From NCBI GenBank assembly GCA_910584285.1, contig CAJTYK010000006.1, forward strand, positions 1 through 64,000: a stretch of 64,000 nucleotides of DNA, in the 5' to 3' direction. The translations under genes were made by a program, and so were the position numbers. Below, piece after piece: positions 40,644 through 48,986 of this stretch. The stretch is from an uncultured Oscillospiraceae bacterium (GTDB lineage: Bacteria > Bacillota > Clostridia > Oscillospirales > Oscillospiraceae). Numbering within the stretch: position 1 is the stretch's first letter; every line of letters begins with the position of its first letter. The notes below the pieces were generated by a model, which made no database searches, had not been told where the DNA came from, and saw only the letters and a list, made by a program, of their open reading frames with translations.

Positions 40644-42787
40644 TAGGATTGGACTTCCGGTGGCTCCGGGGGCGGAGCTTCCGCCAGGTTGGGAGCCTCC
40701 GGCGGGGCTTTCTCCGATGGGGAGGCCTCCGGCTGCGGATCCTCTGGGTCGGAGGGCTCGGGGCGGGGAACCTCCCCCGGCGCGTCCTCGGGGACGGGAG
40801 CCTCCAGCTCCTGCTCCTCTGGCTCCTGGCTGTCCAACTCCGGCGGCTCGTCCCGGCGGCGTAGCAGCAGCATTCCGCTGCACTTGGGGACGGTGACCCA
40901 GCTGCCCTCTGTGCCGGCGGGGCGGTGCTGATCCGCCCACTGGCCGTCCGCCCGGACGATCCACCGGCCCGCGGGCAGCTCCAGGCGGAACTCCTCCCAG
41001 CAGGCGTTGTAGACGATGAGCAGGCGCTCTCCCTCCGGTCCGCCCCGATCCAGCTGGAAGGACACGGTGCCCGGGCGGTGGACGGTCTGGTTGGTCACCC
41101 GGGCAGGGGCCTGGGCCGACTTGTCCAGCAGCCCCGGCAGAGCCCGGCGCAGCCGGATCAGGCCTCGGTAGTAGTCCGTCAGCGCCCCAAACCGCCACGC
41201 CCGATCCCAGTCCAACCGGTTCACCTCGGGAGGGGACTTGTAGCTGTTGCCGTCCCCCAGCTTGGTGCGGGCGAACTCCTCCCCCGCCTGAAGGAAGGGG
41301 ATGCCCAGGCTGGTGAAGCAGATGAAGGCTGCCAGTCGATTCCGGGCCAGCAGCTCCTCCCGGGGGTGGAGGTAGCCCTCCGGCCATACGTCCCCCGGCG
41401 TGATGGTCAAGGCCAGCTTATCCCACAGGGTATAGTTGTCGTGACAGGACACGTAGTTGATGAGCTGGGAGGGATCCCGGGGGTTGAACTCCCAGGCTCC
41501 CTCCGGCCAACCGGCGGCGGAGCTGAGAATGGCGTTCTCCTGATCCGGGGCTCCGGTGACGAAGCCAGGGCTGCGGGCGTCAAAGCAGCTGCCCTTGACG
41601 GCGTCCCGGATCTTGTCACAGAATACGGCGATGCCGGGATTGAGCAGGGGCAGGTTGGCCATCAGGGCGGGGCGGGTGTCCGGCTCCATGGGGGAGTCCC
41701 CCGCCCGCCAAGGCTCGCCGTACAGCAGCTTTTCCCCGGGGCCGAATACCAGATCCAGCTCCCGGCGGATGCGGTTCATCAGCTCCACCGTCATCAGACC
41801 CATCAGGTCGAAGCGGAAGCCGTCGATGTGGTACTCCTTGGCCCAGTACAGCACGGAGTTGGCAATATAGTTGTCCACCATGGCCCGGCCCGCTGCGATG
41901 TCGTTGCCACAGCCCGAGCCGTTGGACAGCGCCCCATTGGAGCGCTTCCGGTAGTAGCAGCCCGGGGCGCTGCGCTCCAGCCAGGAGTCGGAGAAATAGG
42001 TGTGGTTATACACCACATCCATCACCACCCGCAGGCCATTTTGGTGGAGGGCCTGGATCATCTCCTTGCACTCCCGGATCCGGGCGGCGCCGTCGGAGGG
42101 GTTGAGGGCGTAGCTCCCCTCGGGGACATTGAAGTTCAGGGGATCGTAGCCCCAGTTGTACTGGCTGTCGTCCCCGCCCTCGTCCACGGTGGCGAAGTCG
42201 AAGATGGGTAGGAGCTGGACGTGGGTGACCCCCAGTCCCTTCAGGTGGGCCATGCACAGGGGAAGGCGGCCCTCCCGATCCCGCCAGGAGAAGGCCTTGA
42301 ATTTGCCCCGGTACTCCGGGGGCACGCCGCTGTCCGGGTGGTGGGAGAAGTCCTTCACGTGGAGCTCGTAGAGGACGGGCTCCGGGGGAAGGGGCGGGGG
42401 CGCGTCCTGGGCCCAGCCTGCCGGGTTGGTGCGGGTCAGCTCCACCGCCATGCTCCGCGCACCGTTGCGGCCGCAGGCCAGGGCGTAGGGGTCGGCGGTG
42501 CGGACAGCCTGGCCCGCGGTCTCCACCTCGTAGTCGTAGCAGATGCCGTGGAGGTCGCCCTCCACCGCTGCCCACCACACGCCCCGATCTCCCCGCTTCA
42601 GGGGGAGGGTGCGGAAGGCGGGAGAGGTATCGTCCCGGTAGAGGGAGAGCTCCACCTGCTCCGCGTCCGGGCTCCACAGGCGGAATACGGTGCGAGCTCG
42701 GGAGCACACCGCGCCCAGGTCGTTGCCGTTGTAGCAGAATTTACCGTCAAACCGTTTGCCGTAGCGTATTCTTGTGGTCGTATCCAA
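40643..42787 (-). CDS. Type I pullulanase / debranching enzyme
   Basis: A 714-aa GH13 enzyme that cleaves alpha-1,6 branches. N-terminal CBM48-like domain (VFRLWSPDAEQVELSLY), the type I pullulanase signature YNWGYDP, and GH13 regions: DVVYNHT, GFRFDLMG (nucleophile Asp), LLYGEPW (acid/base Glu), YVSCHDN. No signal peptide, so it acts inside on glycogen or imported dextrins. The last 70 residues are a Pro/Glu-rich acidic tail. The start is a TTG at 42787 with a weak upstream site; the first residues MDTTTRIRYG look natural. Confidence 0.92.
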   Translation of the reverse strand: MDTTTRIRYGKRFDGKFCYNGNDLGAVCSRARTVFRLWSPDAEQVELSLYRDDTSPAFRTLPLKRGDRGVWWAAVEGDLHGICYDYEVETAGQAVRTADPYALACGRNGARSMAVELTRTNPAGWAQDAPPPLPPEPVLYELHVKDFSHHPDSGVPPEYRGKFKAFSWRDREGRLPLCMAHLKGLGVTHVQLLPIFDFATVDEGGDDSQYNWGYDPLNFNVPEGSYALNPSDGAARIRECKEMIQALHQNGLRVVMDVVYNHTYFSDSWLERSAPGCYYRKRSNGALSNGSGCGNDIAAGRAMVDNYIANSVLYWAKEYHIDGFRFDLMGLMTVELMNRIRRELDLVFGPGEKLLYGEPWRAGDSPMEPDTRPALMANLPLLNPGIAVFCDKIRDAVKGSCFDARSPGFVTGAPDQENAILSSAAGWPEGAWEFNPRDPSQLINYVSCHDNYTLWDKLALTITPGDVWPEGYLHPREELLARNRLAAFICFTSLGIPFLQAGEEFARTKLGDGNSYKSPPEVNRLDWDRAWRFGALTDYYRGLIRLRRALPGLLDKSAQAPARVTNQTVHRPGTVSFQLDRGGPEGERLLIVYNACWEEFRLELPAGRWIVRADGQWADQHRPAGTEGSWVTVPKCSGMLLLRRRDEPPELDSQEPEEQELEAPVPEDAPGEVPRPEPSDPEDPQPEASPSEKAPPEAPNLAEAPPPEPPEVQS

Positions 42788-42976
42788 AAGGCGTCACCCT
42801 TGTTTTGAGGATCTGGAAACGAGGAAAGGGAGAAACCTCACACGGTTCCAGTGAGATTCCATAGTACCACAAAAGCGGCATAAACGCAAACAGTTTCCGT
42901 GAAAGGGCCGGAAGAAGCCGTGAAAGCCCTGTTAAAAAGGACTATCCAGGAAGAAAAGGAAATCATTGGTAAATTC

Positions 42977-42983
42977 TGTCGAA
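42977..42983 (+). promoter_or_regulatory. Spo0A box upstream of spo0A
   Basis: TGTCGAA, the exact core of the 0A box, in TTCTGTCGAAGAA. It lies about 120 bp before the spo0A start and suggests autoregulation. Confidence 0.55.
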
Positions 42984-43021
42984 GAAAAAATTGAAAATAT
43001 TGGAAATCTTTCTTGCCATAT

Positions 43022-43048
43022 GGAGGAAACTGTGGTATTTTAGTGATT
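43022..43048 (+). promoter_or_regulatory. Possible sigma-H promoter of spo0A
   Basis: GGAGGAAAC, 11 bp, AGTGATT, one change from the sigma-H consensus RnnGAAT in the -10, and a good RnAGGAwww -35. spo0A is sigma-H controlled in Bacillus. Confidence 0.45.
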
Positions 43049-43100
43049 AGGGAAATACTGGAAATTAATCCCAAGGTCGATGACCGGAAAGGAACATGAC

Positions 43101-43862
43101 ATGAGTGAGATGAAACGGATTGTATTGGCAGACGCCTCCGAGGAATTCCGCCGGATGCTGGCGGAGCTGATGGAGGAGGAGCCAGATCTGACCGTCGTGG
43201 GGGAGACGGGCAGCGGTGAGGAGCTGCTGGAGCTGATCTCCGCCCAGCGGCCCGACGTGGTGGTAATGGATCTGCTGCTGACGGAGCTGGACGGGATGGA
43301 GGTACTGGAGAAGCTGGGGCCCAACCGCCCGCGGATGCTGGTGCTGTCCGCCTTCAGCGGCTCCAACCTGGCGGAGCAGATCGTCCAGAGCGGCGGGGAC
43401 TACTGCATTCTCAAGCCCTGCCGGGCCCAGACGGTGATCGAGCACACCCGGCGGCTCACCTCCGCCCCCAGCCTGGAGGATGTGCGGGAGGAGGCCAAGG
43501 CCCGGGATCTGGAGCGGCAGGTCACCTCCATCATCCATGAGATCGGCGTGCCCGCCCACATCAAGGGCTACCAGTACCTCCGGGAGGCCATCATCCTGGC
43601 GGTAGGGGACATGGAGGTGATCAACGCGGTGACAAAGGTGCTCTATCCCGCGGTGGCCAAGAAGTTCGGCACCACCGCCAGCCGGGTGGAGCGGGCCATC
43701 CGCCACGCCATCGAGGTGGCCTGGGATCGGGGCGATTTAGAGACGCTGCAAAAGTATTTCGGCTACACCGTATCCAACGCCAAAGGCAAGCCCACCAACA
43801 GCGAGTTCATTGCCATGATCGCCGACCGGATCTCCCTGGACGACGACCGGCGCATCAGCTAA
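43101..43862 (+). CDS. spo0A: Sporulation master regulator Spo0A
   Basis: A 253-aa response regulator. Receiver domain 1-120 with phosphorylated Asp57 in [17 protein letters not shown], and DNA-binding domain from about 140: [24 protein letters not shown], then [27 protein letters not shown], the recognition helix. These are diagnostic. ATG at 43101 with AAAGGAAC; an earlier in-frame ATG lies at 43080. spoIVB, usually next door in Clostridia, is missing. The gene's presence shows that the host can sporulate or descends from a sporulating lineage. Confidence 0.97.
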   Translation: MSEMKRIVLADASEEFRRMLAELMEEEPDLTVVGETGSGEELLELISAQRPDVVVMDLLLTELDGMEVLEKLGPNRPRMLVLSAFSGSNLAEQIVQSGGDYCILKPCRAQTVIEHTRRLTSAPSLEDVREEAKARDLERQVTSIIHEIGVPAHIKGYQYLREAIILAVGDMEVINAVTKVLYPAVAKKFGTTASRVERAIRHAIEVAWDRGDLETLQKYFGYTVSNAKGKPTNSEFIAMIADRISLDDDRRIS

Positions 43863-43872
43863 ACACGGACAT

Positions 43873-43911
43873 AAAAAGCGGGCGCTGTGCCATACACAGC
43901 GCCCGCTTTTT
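43873..43911. terminator. Bidirectional terminator between spo0A and ahcY
   Basis: AAAAAGCGGGCGCTGTG (43873-43889) and its perfect complement (43895-43911), loop CCATA; A-run and T-run at both ends. Confidence 0.92.
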
Positions 43912-43920
43912 CGTGTGTTG

Positions 43921-45165
43921 TTATGCGTTGGAGCTGTTGATGTACGCCTCCTGCTCGGGGGTGAGCTTGTCGATGGTGAGGCCCAGCGCGGCCAGCTTGG
44001 CCCAGGCGATCTGATCGTCGATCTCGGCGGGGATGTCGTAGAGCTTCTTTTCCAGCTCGTCCTTGTGCTTGGCCACCCACTCGGCAGCCAGGGCCTGGAC
44101 GGAGAAAGACATATCCATGATCTCGGCGGGGTGGCCGTTGCCGCCGGCCAGGTTCACCAGCCGGCCCTCCGCCAGCACGTTGAGCACCTTGCCGTCGGGC
44201 AGCTTGTAGCCGGTGATGCCCTCCCGCTGCTCCCACTTGTCCACGGCGTGCTCATTGAGCCACTTCACGTCCACCTCGCAGTCAAAGTGGCCCGCATTGG
44301 ACAGCAGGGCGCCCTCCTTCATCACGGCGTAGTGGGCAGAGGTGATCACGTCTTTGCAGCCGGTGACGCTGACGAACACGTCGCCCAGGGGGGCGGCGTC
44401 CGCCATGGTCATCACCCGGAAGCCATTCATGGTGGCGTCCAAGGCCTTGAAGGGGTCGATCTCGGTGACGATGACGTTGGCTCCCATGCCGGCGGCCCGC
44501 AGGGCCACGCCGGAGCCGCACCAGCCGTAGCCGGCCACCACCACCGTCTTGCCCGCCACCACCAGATTGGTCATGTGCATGATGGCGTCCCACACGGACT
44601 GGCCGGTGCCGTACTTGTTGTCGTAGTAGTGCTTGGCCTTGGCGTCGTTCACCGCCATCATGGGGCAGGGCAGGGTGCCCTCCCGCTCCCGGGCCTTGAG
44701 GCGCAGGATGCCGGTGGTGGTCTCCTCACAGCCGCCCAGCAGGCAGTCGGCGTACTCGGCGCACTTGCCCGCCAGCAGGTTGATGAGATCGCCGCCGTCG
44801 TCGATGACGATGTGGGGGTGGCACTTCAGGGTCTCGATGAGATGGGCCTCGTACTCCTCCGGGGTGGAGCCGTGCCAGGCGTACACGTTGACGCCCCGGT
44901 CGGCCACGCCGGCGGCCACGTCGTCCTGGGTGGACAGGGGGTTGGAGCCGGTGAGGTAGACGTCGGCTCCGCCCGCCTTCATCACCAGGGCCAGGTTGGC
45001 GGTTTTGGCCTCAAGGTGGACGGAGACGGCGACGCGCATCCCCTGGAAGGGCTGCTCCTTCACGAAGCGGGCCTCGATCTGGGACAGGGCGGGCATATGG
45101 CTGCGTACCCAGTCGATTTTCCGGTGGCCGGAGGGGGCCAGGGCGGGGTCGCGGATGATGCTCAT
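43921..45165 (-). CDS. ahcY: Adenosylhomocysteinase
   Basis: A 414-aa NAD-dependent enzyme that splits S-adenosylhomocysteine into homocysteine and adenosine. Motifs: VSVHLEAKTANLAL, STQDDVAAGV, CEETTTGILRL, NDAKAKHYYDNKYGTGQS, the NAD fold VVVAGYGWCGSGVALRA, and SNAGHFDCEV. The start at 45165 (MSIIRDPALAPSG) has AAGGGAG; the frame is open 66 bp upstream. In many Firmicutes the Pfs/LuxS route is used instead, so the AhcY route is worth noting. Confidence 0.95.
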   Translation of the reverse strand: MSIIRDPALAPSGHRKIDWVRSHMPALSQIEARFVKEQPFQGMRVAVSVHLEAKTANLALVMKAGGADVYLTGSNPLSTQDDVAAGVADRGVNVYAWHGSTPEEYEAHLIETLKCHPHIVIDDGGDLINLLAGKCAEYADCLLGGCEETTTGILRLKAREREGTLPCPMMAVNDAKAKHYYDNKYGTGQSVWDAIMHMTNLVVAGKTVVVAGYGWCGSGVALRAAGMGANVIVTEIDPFKALDATMNGFRVMTMADAAPLGDVFVSVTGCKDVITSAHYAVMKEGALLSNAGHFDCEVDVKWLNEHAVDKWEQREGITGYKLPDGKVLNVLAEGRLVNLAGGNGHPAEIMDMSFSVQALAAEWVAKHKDELEKKLYDIPAEIDDQIAWAKLAALGLTIDKLTPEQEAYINSSNA

Positions 45166-45255
45166 AAGTAATACTCCCTTTCGGCGTAATTTTGGTGAGT
45201 TCAGTATAGCACAGGGCGGGGGTGTTTGCAAGCGGGCATATGCTGCACAAAACAG

Positions 45256-45816
45256 CTACATGGGTTTTAGATTTCGATTAAGCCGATCTACCATCCAGGC
45301 GATCCGCTTTTTCCTTCCGGCATCGGTCTTTGCATCGAAATAGGCCCGTGTATAGGTTTTCTTTACGGACATGGGCATGGACTGAAAATTGGTGAAGGCA
45401 GGCTCATATCCCTCCAGCAACGTAAGCACGCAAGCAATCTGCTCCTCTGTGATCGCCGTAGGCTTCGGGGCGTCCCATTGGCCGTTCTGTTTGGCTTCCT
45501 CGATTTTCTTTCGGCCAAATTCGGTCATGCGCCCCTGTTCCTCCAGGAGCTTGACCAGCGCCTGGTTTTTGTCCGACCATTTGCTCTTTGCTCTGCGCGG
45601 GGAAAAATATTTTTGATACGTGTTCTCGTCTATGCGCTGCATCTGTCCATCGATCCAGCCAAAGCAGAGAGCTTCTTCCAGAGCCTCTCCCGCCTTGATG
45701 GTTTTCGGGCCGCCAGCTTTGCCGAATAGAAGCCAGACACCGGCACTGGACAGACAATGCTCGGAGAGCCAGCGTCTAAATTCTTCCTGGTTCGCAAATT
45801 TCAGTACATCGCTCAT
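45256..45816 (-). CDS. YdeI/OmpD-associated family protein
   Basis: A 186-aa soluble protein of the YdeI family, annotated in databases as bacteriocin-protection or OmpD-associated. Motifs: FANQEEFRRWLSEH, EALCFGWIDGQMQRID, KYFSPRRAKSKWSDKN, and a Lys/Arg-rich C-terminus. The molecular function is unproven. It stands alone between ahcY and pncB; lower GC in parts than its neighbours. Confidence 0.82.
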   Translation of the reverse strand: MSDVLKFANQEEFRRWLSEHCLSSAGVWLLFGKAGGPKTIKAGEALEEALCFGWIDGQMQRIDENTYQKYFSPRRAKSKWSDKNQALVKLLEEQGRMTEFGRKKIEEAKQNGQWDAPKPTAITEEQIACVLTLLEGYEPAFTNFQSMPMSVKKTYTRAYFDAKTDAGRKKRIAWMVDRLNRNLKPM

Positions 45817-45877
45817 GACGCACCCATCCTTTTTCTCCGTTTGATCCGAGAAGGGCAGAAGTAGGGCTGTGTGCGGC

Positions 45878-47308
45878 TCAGTGCTTCTCCGCCAGCAGCT
45901 TGGCCCGCACGTCCCACAGCTTCTGGGACAGATCCACGTAGTAGTTGTGGGGGTACTCGAACCGCTTCACCTCGTCCCACAGGCTGTCCACCTCCCGCAG
46001 GCAGTGGGCCCGGGACTGCTGGATGGTGGGGGTCTGGTACACCAGCTTGCCCCCCTGGAAGATGGGCACCAGCAGGGGCCGCACGGTGAAGTCGGTCACC
46101 GTCTTCCGCTTCCAGGTGGCCTCCGGGTCGAACAGCTCCAGGGGCTGGGTGAAGTCGGGTTGCTCGTCGTGGACGCAGATATAGTCCGCCATGGCCTTGC
46201 CGGTGGCGTTCTCAAACAGGCGGTACACCTTCTTGAAGTGGGGCAGGGTTACCTTGGCGGCGTTCTCGCTGATCTTGATCTTGGGGGTGATGGAGCCGTC
46301 CGCCTCCTCGATGGCGGCCAGCTTGTACACACCGCCAAACACTGGCTCGCTTTTTGACGTGATGAGCCGCTCGCCCACGCCGAAGGCGTCGATGCGGGCC
46401 CCTTGGGTGATCAGATCCCGGATGATGTACTCGTCCAGCGAGTTGGAGGCCACAATCTTGATGCCGGGCAGATCCGCCTCGTCCAGCATGGCCCGGGCCC
46501 TCTTGGACAGGTAGGTCAGGTCGCCGGAGTCGATGCGGATGCCTCCGCTGGTGATGCCCAGCTCGTGGAACACCTTGATGGCATTGGGCACGCCGGAGTG
46601 GAGGACGCTGTAGGTGTCCACCAGCAGGGTGGCCGCCTGGGGGTAGACCTCGCAGTAGGTCTTGAAGGCGGTGTACTCGTCGGGGAACATCTGCACCCAG
46701 GAGTGGGCCATGGTGCCGGTGGCGGGGGTGCCGAACATCTCGTCGGCCATGGCGCAGGCGGTGCCCCCGGCCCCGGCGATGTAGCTGGAGCGGGCCCCCA
46801 AAATCGCGCCGTCGGAGCCCTGGGCCCGGCGGGAGCCGAACTCGGACACGGGGCGACCCTCCGCCGCCCGGACGATGCGGTTGGACTTGGTGGCGATGAG
46901 GGACTGGTGGTTGAGAGTGAGCAGCAGGTAGGTCTCCACAAACTGGGCCTCGATGGCCGGGGCCCGGACGGTGAGGATGGGCTCCCGGGGGAAGATGGGG
47001 GTGCCCTCGGGGACGGCCCAGATGTCGCCGGTGAAGTGAAAATCCTTCAGATACTCCAGAAACTCCGGGGAAAAGCAGCCCTTGCCCCGGAGGTATTCGA
47101 TGTCCTCCTCGTCAAAATGCAGGTCCTGGATATAGCGGATGACCTGCTCCAGCCCCGCCGCGATGGCGAAGCCGCCCCCATCGGGGACGCTGCGGAAGAA
47201 CACGTCAAAGTAGCAGATACGATCCTTCAGGCCGGTCTGGAAGTAGCCGTTGCCCATGGTCAGCTCATAGAAGTCGGTCAGCATGGTGTAGTTGACGTCG
47301 TGTTTCAT
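45878..47308 (-). CDS. pncB: Nicotinate phosphoribosyltransferase
   Basis: A 476-aa enzyme of the NAD salvage pathway, making nicotinate mononucleotide from nicotinate and PRPP. Motifs: LTDFYELTMGNGYFQTGL, EFGSRRAQG, GTMAHSWVQMFPDEYTAF, IRIDSGDLTYLSKRAR, IVASNSLDE. It complements CinA at 4.6 kb, another NAD-recycling enzyme. GGAGGG lies before the ATG. Confidence 0.95.
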   Translation of the reverse strand: MKHDVNYTMLTDFYELTMGNGYFQTGLKDRICYFDVFFRSVPDGGGFAIAAGLEQVIRYIQDLHFDEEDIEYLRGKGCFSPEFLEYLKDFHFTGDIWAVPEGTPIFPREPILTVRAPAIEAQFVETYLLLTLNHQSLIATKSNRIVRAAEGRPVSEFGSRRAQGSDGAILGARSSYIAGAGGTACAMADEMFGTPATGTMAHSWVQMFPDEYTAFKTYCEVYPQAATLLVDTYSVLHSGVPNAIKVFHELGITSGGIRIDSGDLTYLSKRARAMLDEADLPGIKIVASNSLDEYIIRDLITQGARIDAFGVGERLITSKSEPVFGGVYKLAAIEEADGSITPKIKISENAAKVTLPHFKKVYRLFENATGKAMADYICVHDEQPDFTQPLELFDPEATWKRKTVTDFTVRPLLVPIFQGGKLVYQTPTIQQSRAHCLREVDSLWDEVKRFEYPHNYYVDLSQKLWDVRAKLLAEKH

Positions 47309-47373
47309 GGCGGAGAATCCCTCCTGTTGTTTTGTGCCCCCTATTATAAGCTGTCATGACAGTAAAAGCAAGC

Positions 47374-47418
47374 CTAAATCGAAGCCCCTTCCCAGAGTGG
47401 GAGGGGGCTTCGATTTAG
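47374..47418. terminator. Long inverted repeat downstream of gltD
   Basis: CTAAATCGAAGCCCC (47374-47388) and its perfect complement (47404-47418) flank 15 nt that can also pair (TTCCC/GGGA). On the minus strand it is followed by GCTTGCTTTTACTG. It lies 96 bp past the gltD stop and just upstream of pncB; terminator or repeat element. Confidence 0.65.
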
Positions 47419-47513
47419 ACCTGTCGAAAAGCGGCTCTCCTGCTAATTGGAGAAAAAACACCAATTGAACTGTCTGATACAGGATAGGTAGAAATGAATG
47501 GTACAGGATCACA

Positions 47514-48986
47514 TTATGAATATCCCATAAGGTATTCGTCCACCTCCCGGGCGGCGGCGCGGCCCTCGGAAATGCCCCACACCACCAGGGACTGGCCCCT
47601 GCGCATATCCCCCGCGGCAAACACCTTGTCCACGGCCGTGGAATATCGGCCGACGGCGGTGGCCACGTTGGAACGGCTGTCCCGATCCACCCCAAAGGCG
47701 TCGGCCGCATAGTCCTCCGGCCCCAGGAACCCCGCCGCGATGAGCAGCAGCTGGCAGGGCAGCTCCTGCTCGCTTCCGGAAACCTCCGTCAGGATCCGGC
47801 GTCCGTCCTGCTCTTTCGGCTCCAGCCGGACGGTAACAATGGAACACAGTGCCCCGGATTCGTCAACGCGGCACTCTTTCACTGTGGTCTGATACCGCCG
47901 GGGGTCAGCCCCAAACAGGGCGGCGGCCTCCTCCTGTCCGTAATCGGTCTTGCACACCCGGGGCCACTGGGGCCAGGGGTTGTCCTCCCCCCGAACATCC
48001 GGGGGCTTGGGCAGCATCTCCAGCTGAACCACGGAGCGGCACCCATGGCGGATGGCGGTACCCACGCAGTCATTTCCGGTGTCACCGCCGCCCACGATGA
48101 CTACGTCTTTGCCCGCCGCGTCGATATAGCTTCCCTTGGCAAGGCCGCCGTCCAGCAGCGCGCGGGTAGTGGAGGCGAGGAAATCCACAGCAAAATGCAC
48201 GCCGTCTACCCCCTCCGCCACGGGCAGATCCCGGGGTTTTTTCGCGCCGCAGCACAGGATAACCGCGTCGAATTCGTCCAAAAGTGCCTGGGCGGGCACG
48301 TCCCTACCCACGTCACAGGAGACACGGAACTCCACGCCCTCCGCCGCCATCAGATCCACCCGGCGCTGGACAAAACGCTTTTCCAGCTTCATATTGGGAA
48401 TGCCATACATCAGTAAGCCCCCCACCCGATCCTCCCGCTCAAACACAGTGACGGTGTGGCCTCGGCGGTTGAGCTGCTGGGCGGCGGCCAGCCCGGCGGG
48501 GCCGGATCCCACCACCGCCACCCGTTTTCCGGTATGCACCTTGGGGGGCTGGGGCTCTATGGCTCCTGAGGCAAAGCCCGCCTCAATAATGGCAAGCTCA
48601 TTTTCTTTCACCGTCACCGGGTCGCCATTGAGGCCGCAGGTACACGCCGCCTCGCACAAAGCCGGGCACACCCGGCCCGTGAACTCCGGAAAGCTGTTGG
48701 TCTTGGTTAAGCGGCTCAGGGCGTGATCCAGGTTACCGGTATACATCAGGTCATTCCATTCCGGCACCAGGCTGTGGAGGGGGCAGCCGGTGAACATCCC
48801 CGCCAGCTGAACCCCGGACTGGCAGAAGGGCACACCGCACTCCATGCACCGAGCGCCCTGCGTCCGCCGCTCCCCTTCGGAGAGGGCCGGGTGGAACTCG
48901 TTCCAGTGCTTTACCCGCTCCTCCGGGGGCTGGGCGGGGCAGCCCTGGCGGGGGTACTCCAAAAATCCGGTGGGCTTGCCCATCAC
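47514..48986 (-). CDS. gltD: Glutamate synthase small subunit
   Basis: A 490-aa flavoprotein that passes electrons from NAD(P)H to the large subunit. N-terminal cysteine clusters (CMECGVPFCQSG, CPALCEAACTCG) bind [4Fe-4S]; FAD motif VAVVGSGPAGLAAAQQL and NAD(P)H motif VIVGGGDTGNDCVGTA follow. Start overlaps the gltB stop (ATGA), so the two are translationally coupled in the GOGAT operon. Confidence 0.95.
   Translation of the reverse strand: MMGKPTGFLEYPRQGCPAQPPEERVKHWNEFHPALSEGERRTQGARCMECGVPFCQSGVQLAGMFTGCPLHSLVPEWNDLMYTGNLDHALSRLTKTNSFPEFTGRVCPALCEAACTCGLNGDPVTVKENELAIIEAGFASGAIEPQPPKVHTGKRVAVVGSGPAGLAAAQQLNRRGHTVTVFEREDRVGGLLMYGIPNMKLEKRFVQRRVDLMAAEGVEFRVSCDVGRDVPAQALLDEFDAVILCCGAKKPRDLPVAEGVDGVHFAVDFLASTTRALLDGGLAKGSYIDAAGKDVVIVGGGDTGNDCVGTAIRHGCRSVVQLEMLPKPPDVRGEDNPWPQWPRVCKTDYGQEEAAALFGADPRRYQTTVKECRVDESGALCSIVTVRLEPKEQDGRRILTEVSGSEQELPCQLLLIAAGFLGPEDYAADAFGVDRDSRSNVATAVGRYSTAVDKVFAAGDMRRGQSLVVWGISEGRAAAREVDEYLMGYS

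Larger units (their letters stand above)
42788..43100. other. Intergenic region upstream of pullulanase and spo0A
   Basis: An AT-rich region between divergent genes, with no open frame that I support. It holds a Spo0A-box heptamer and a possible sigma-H promoter (separate entries). On the minus strand TACTAT near 42855 may be a pullulanase -10. Confidence 0.6.
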
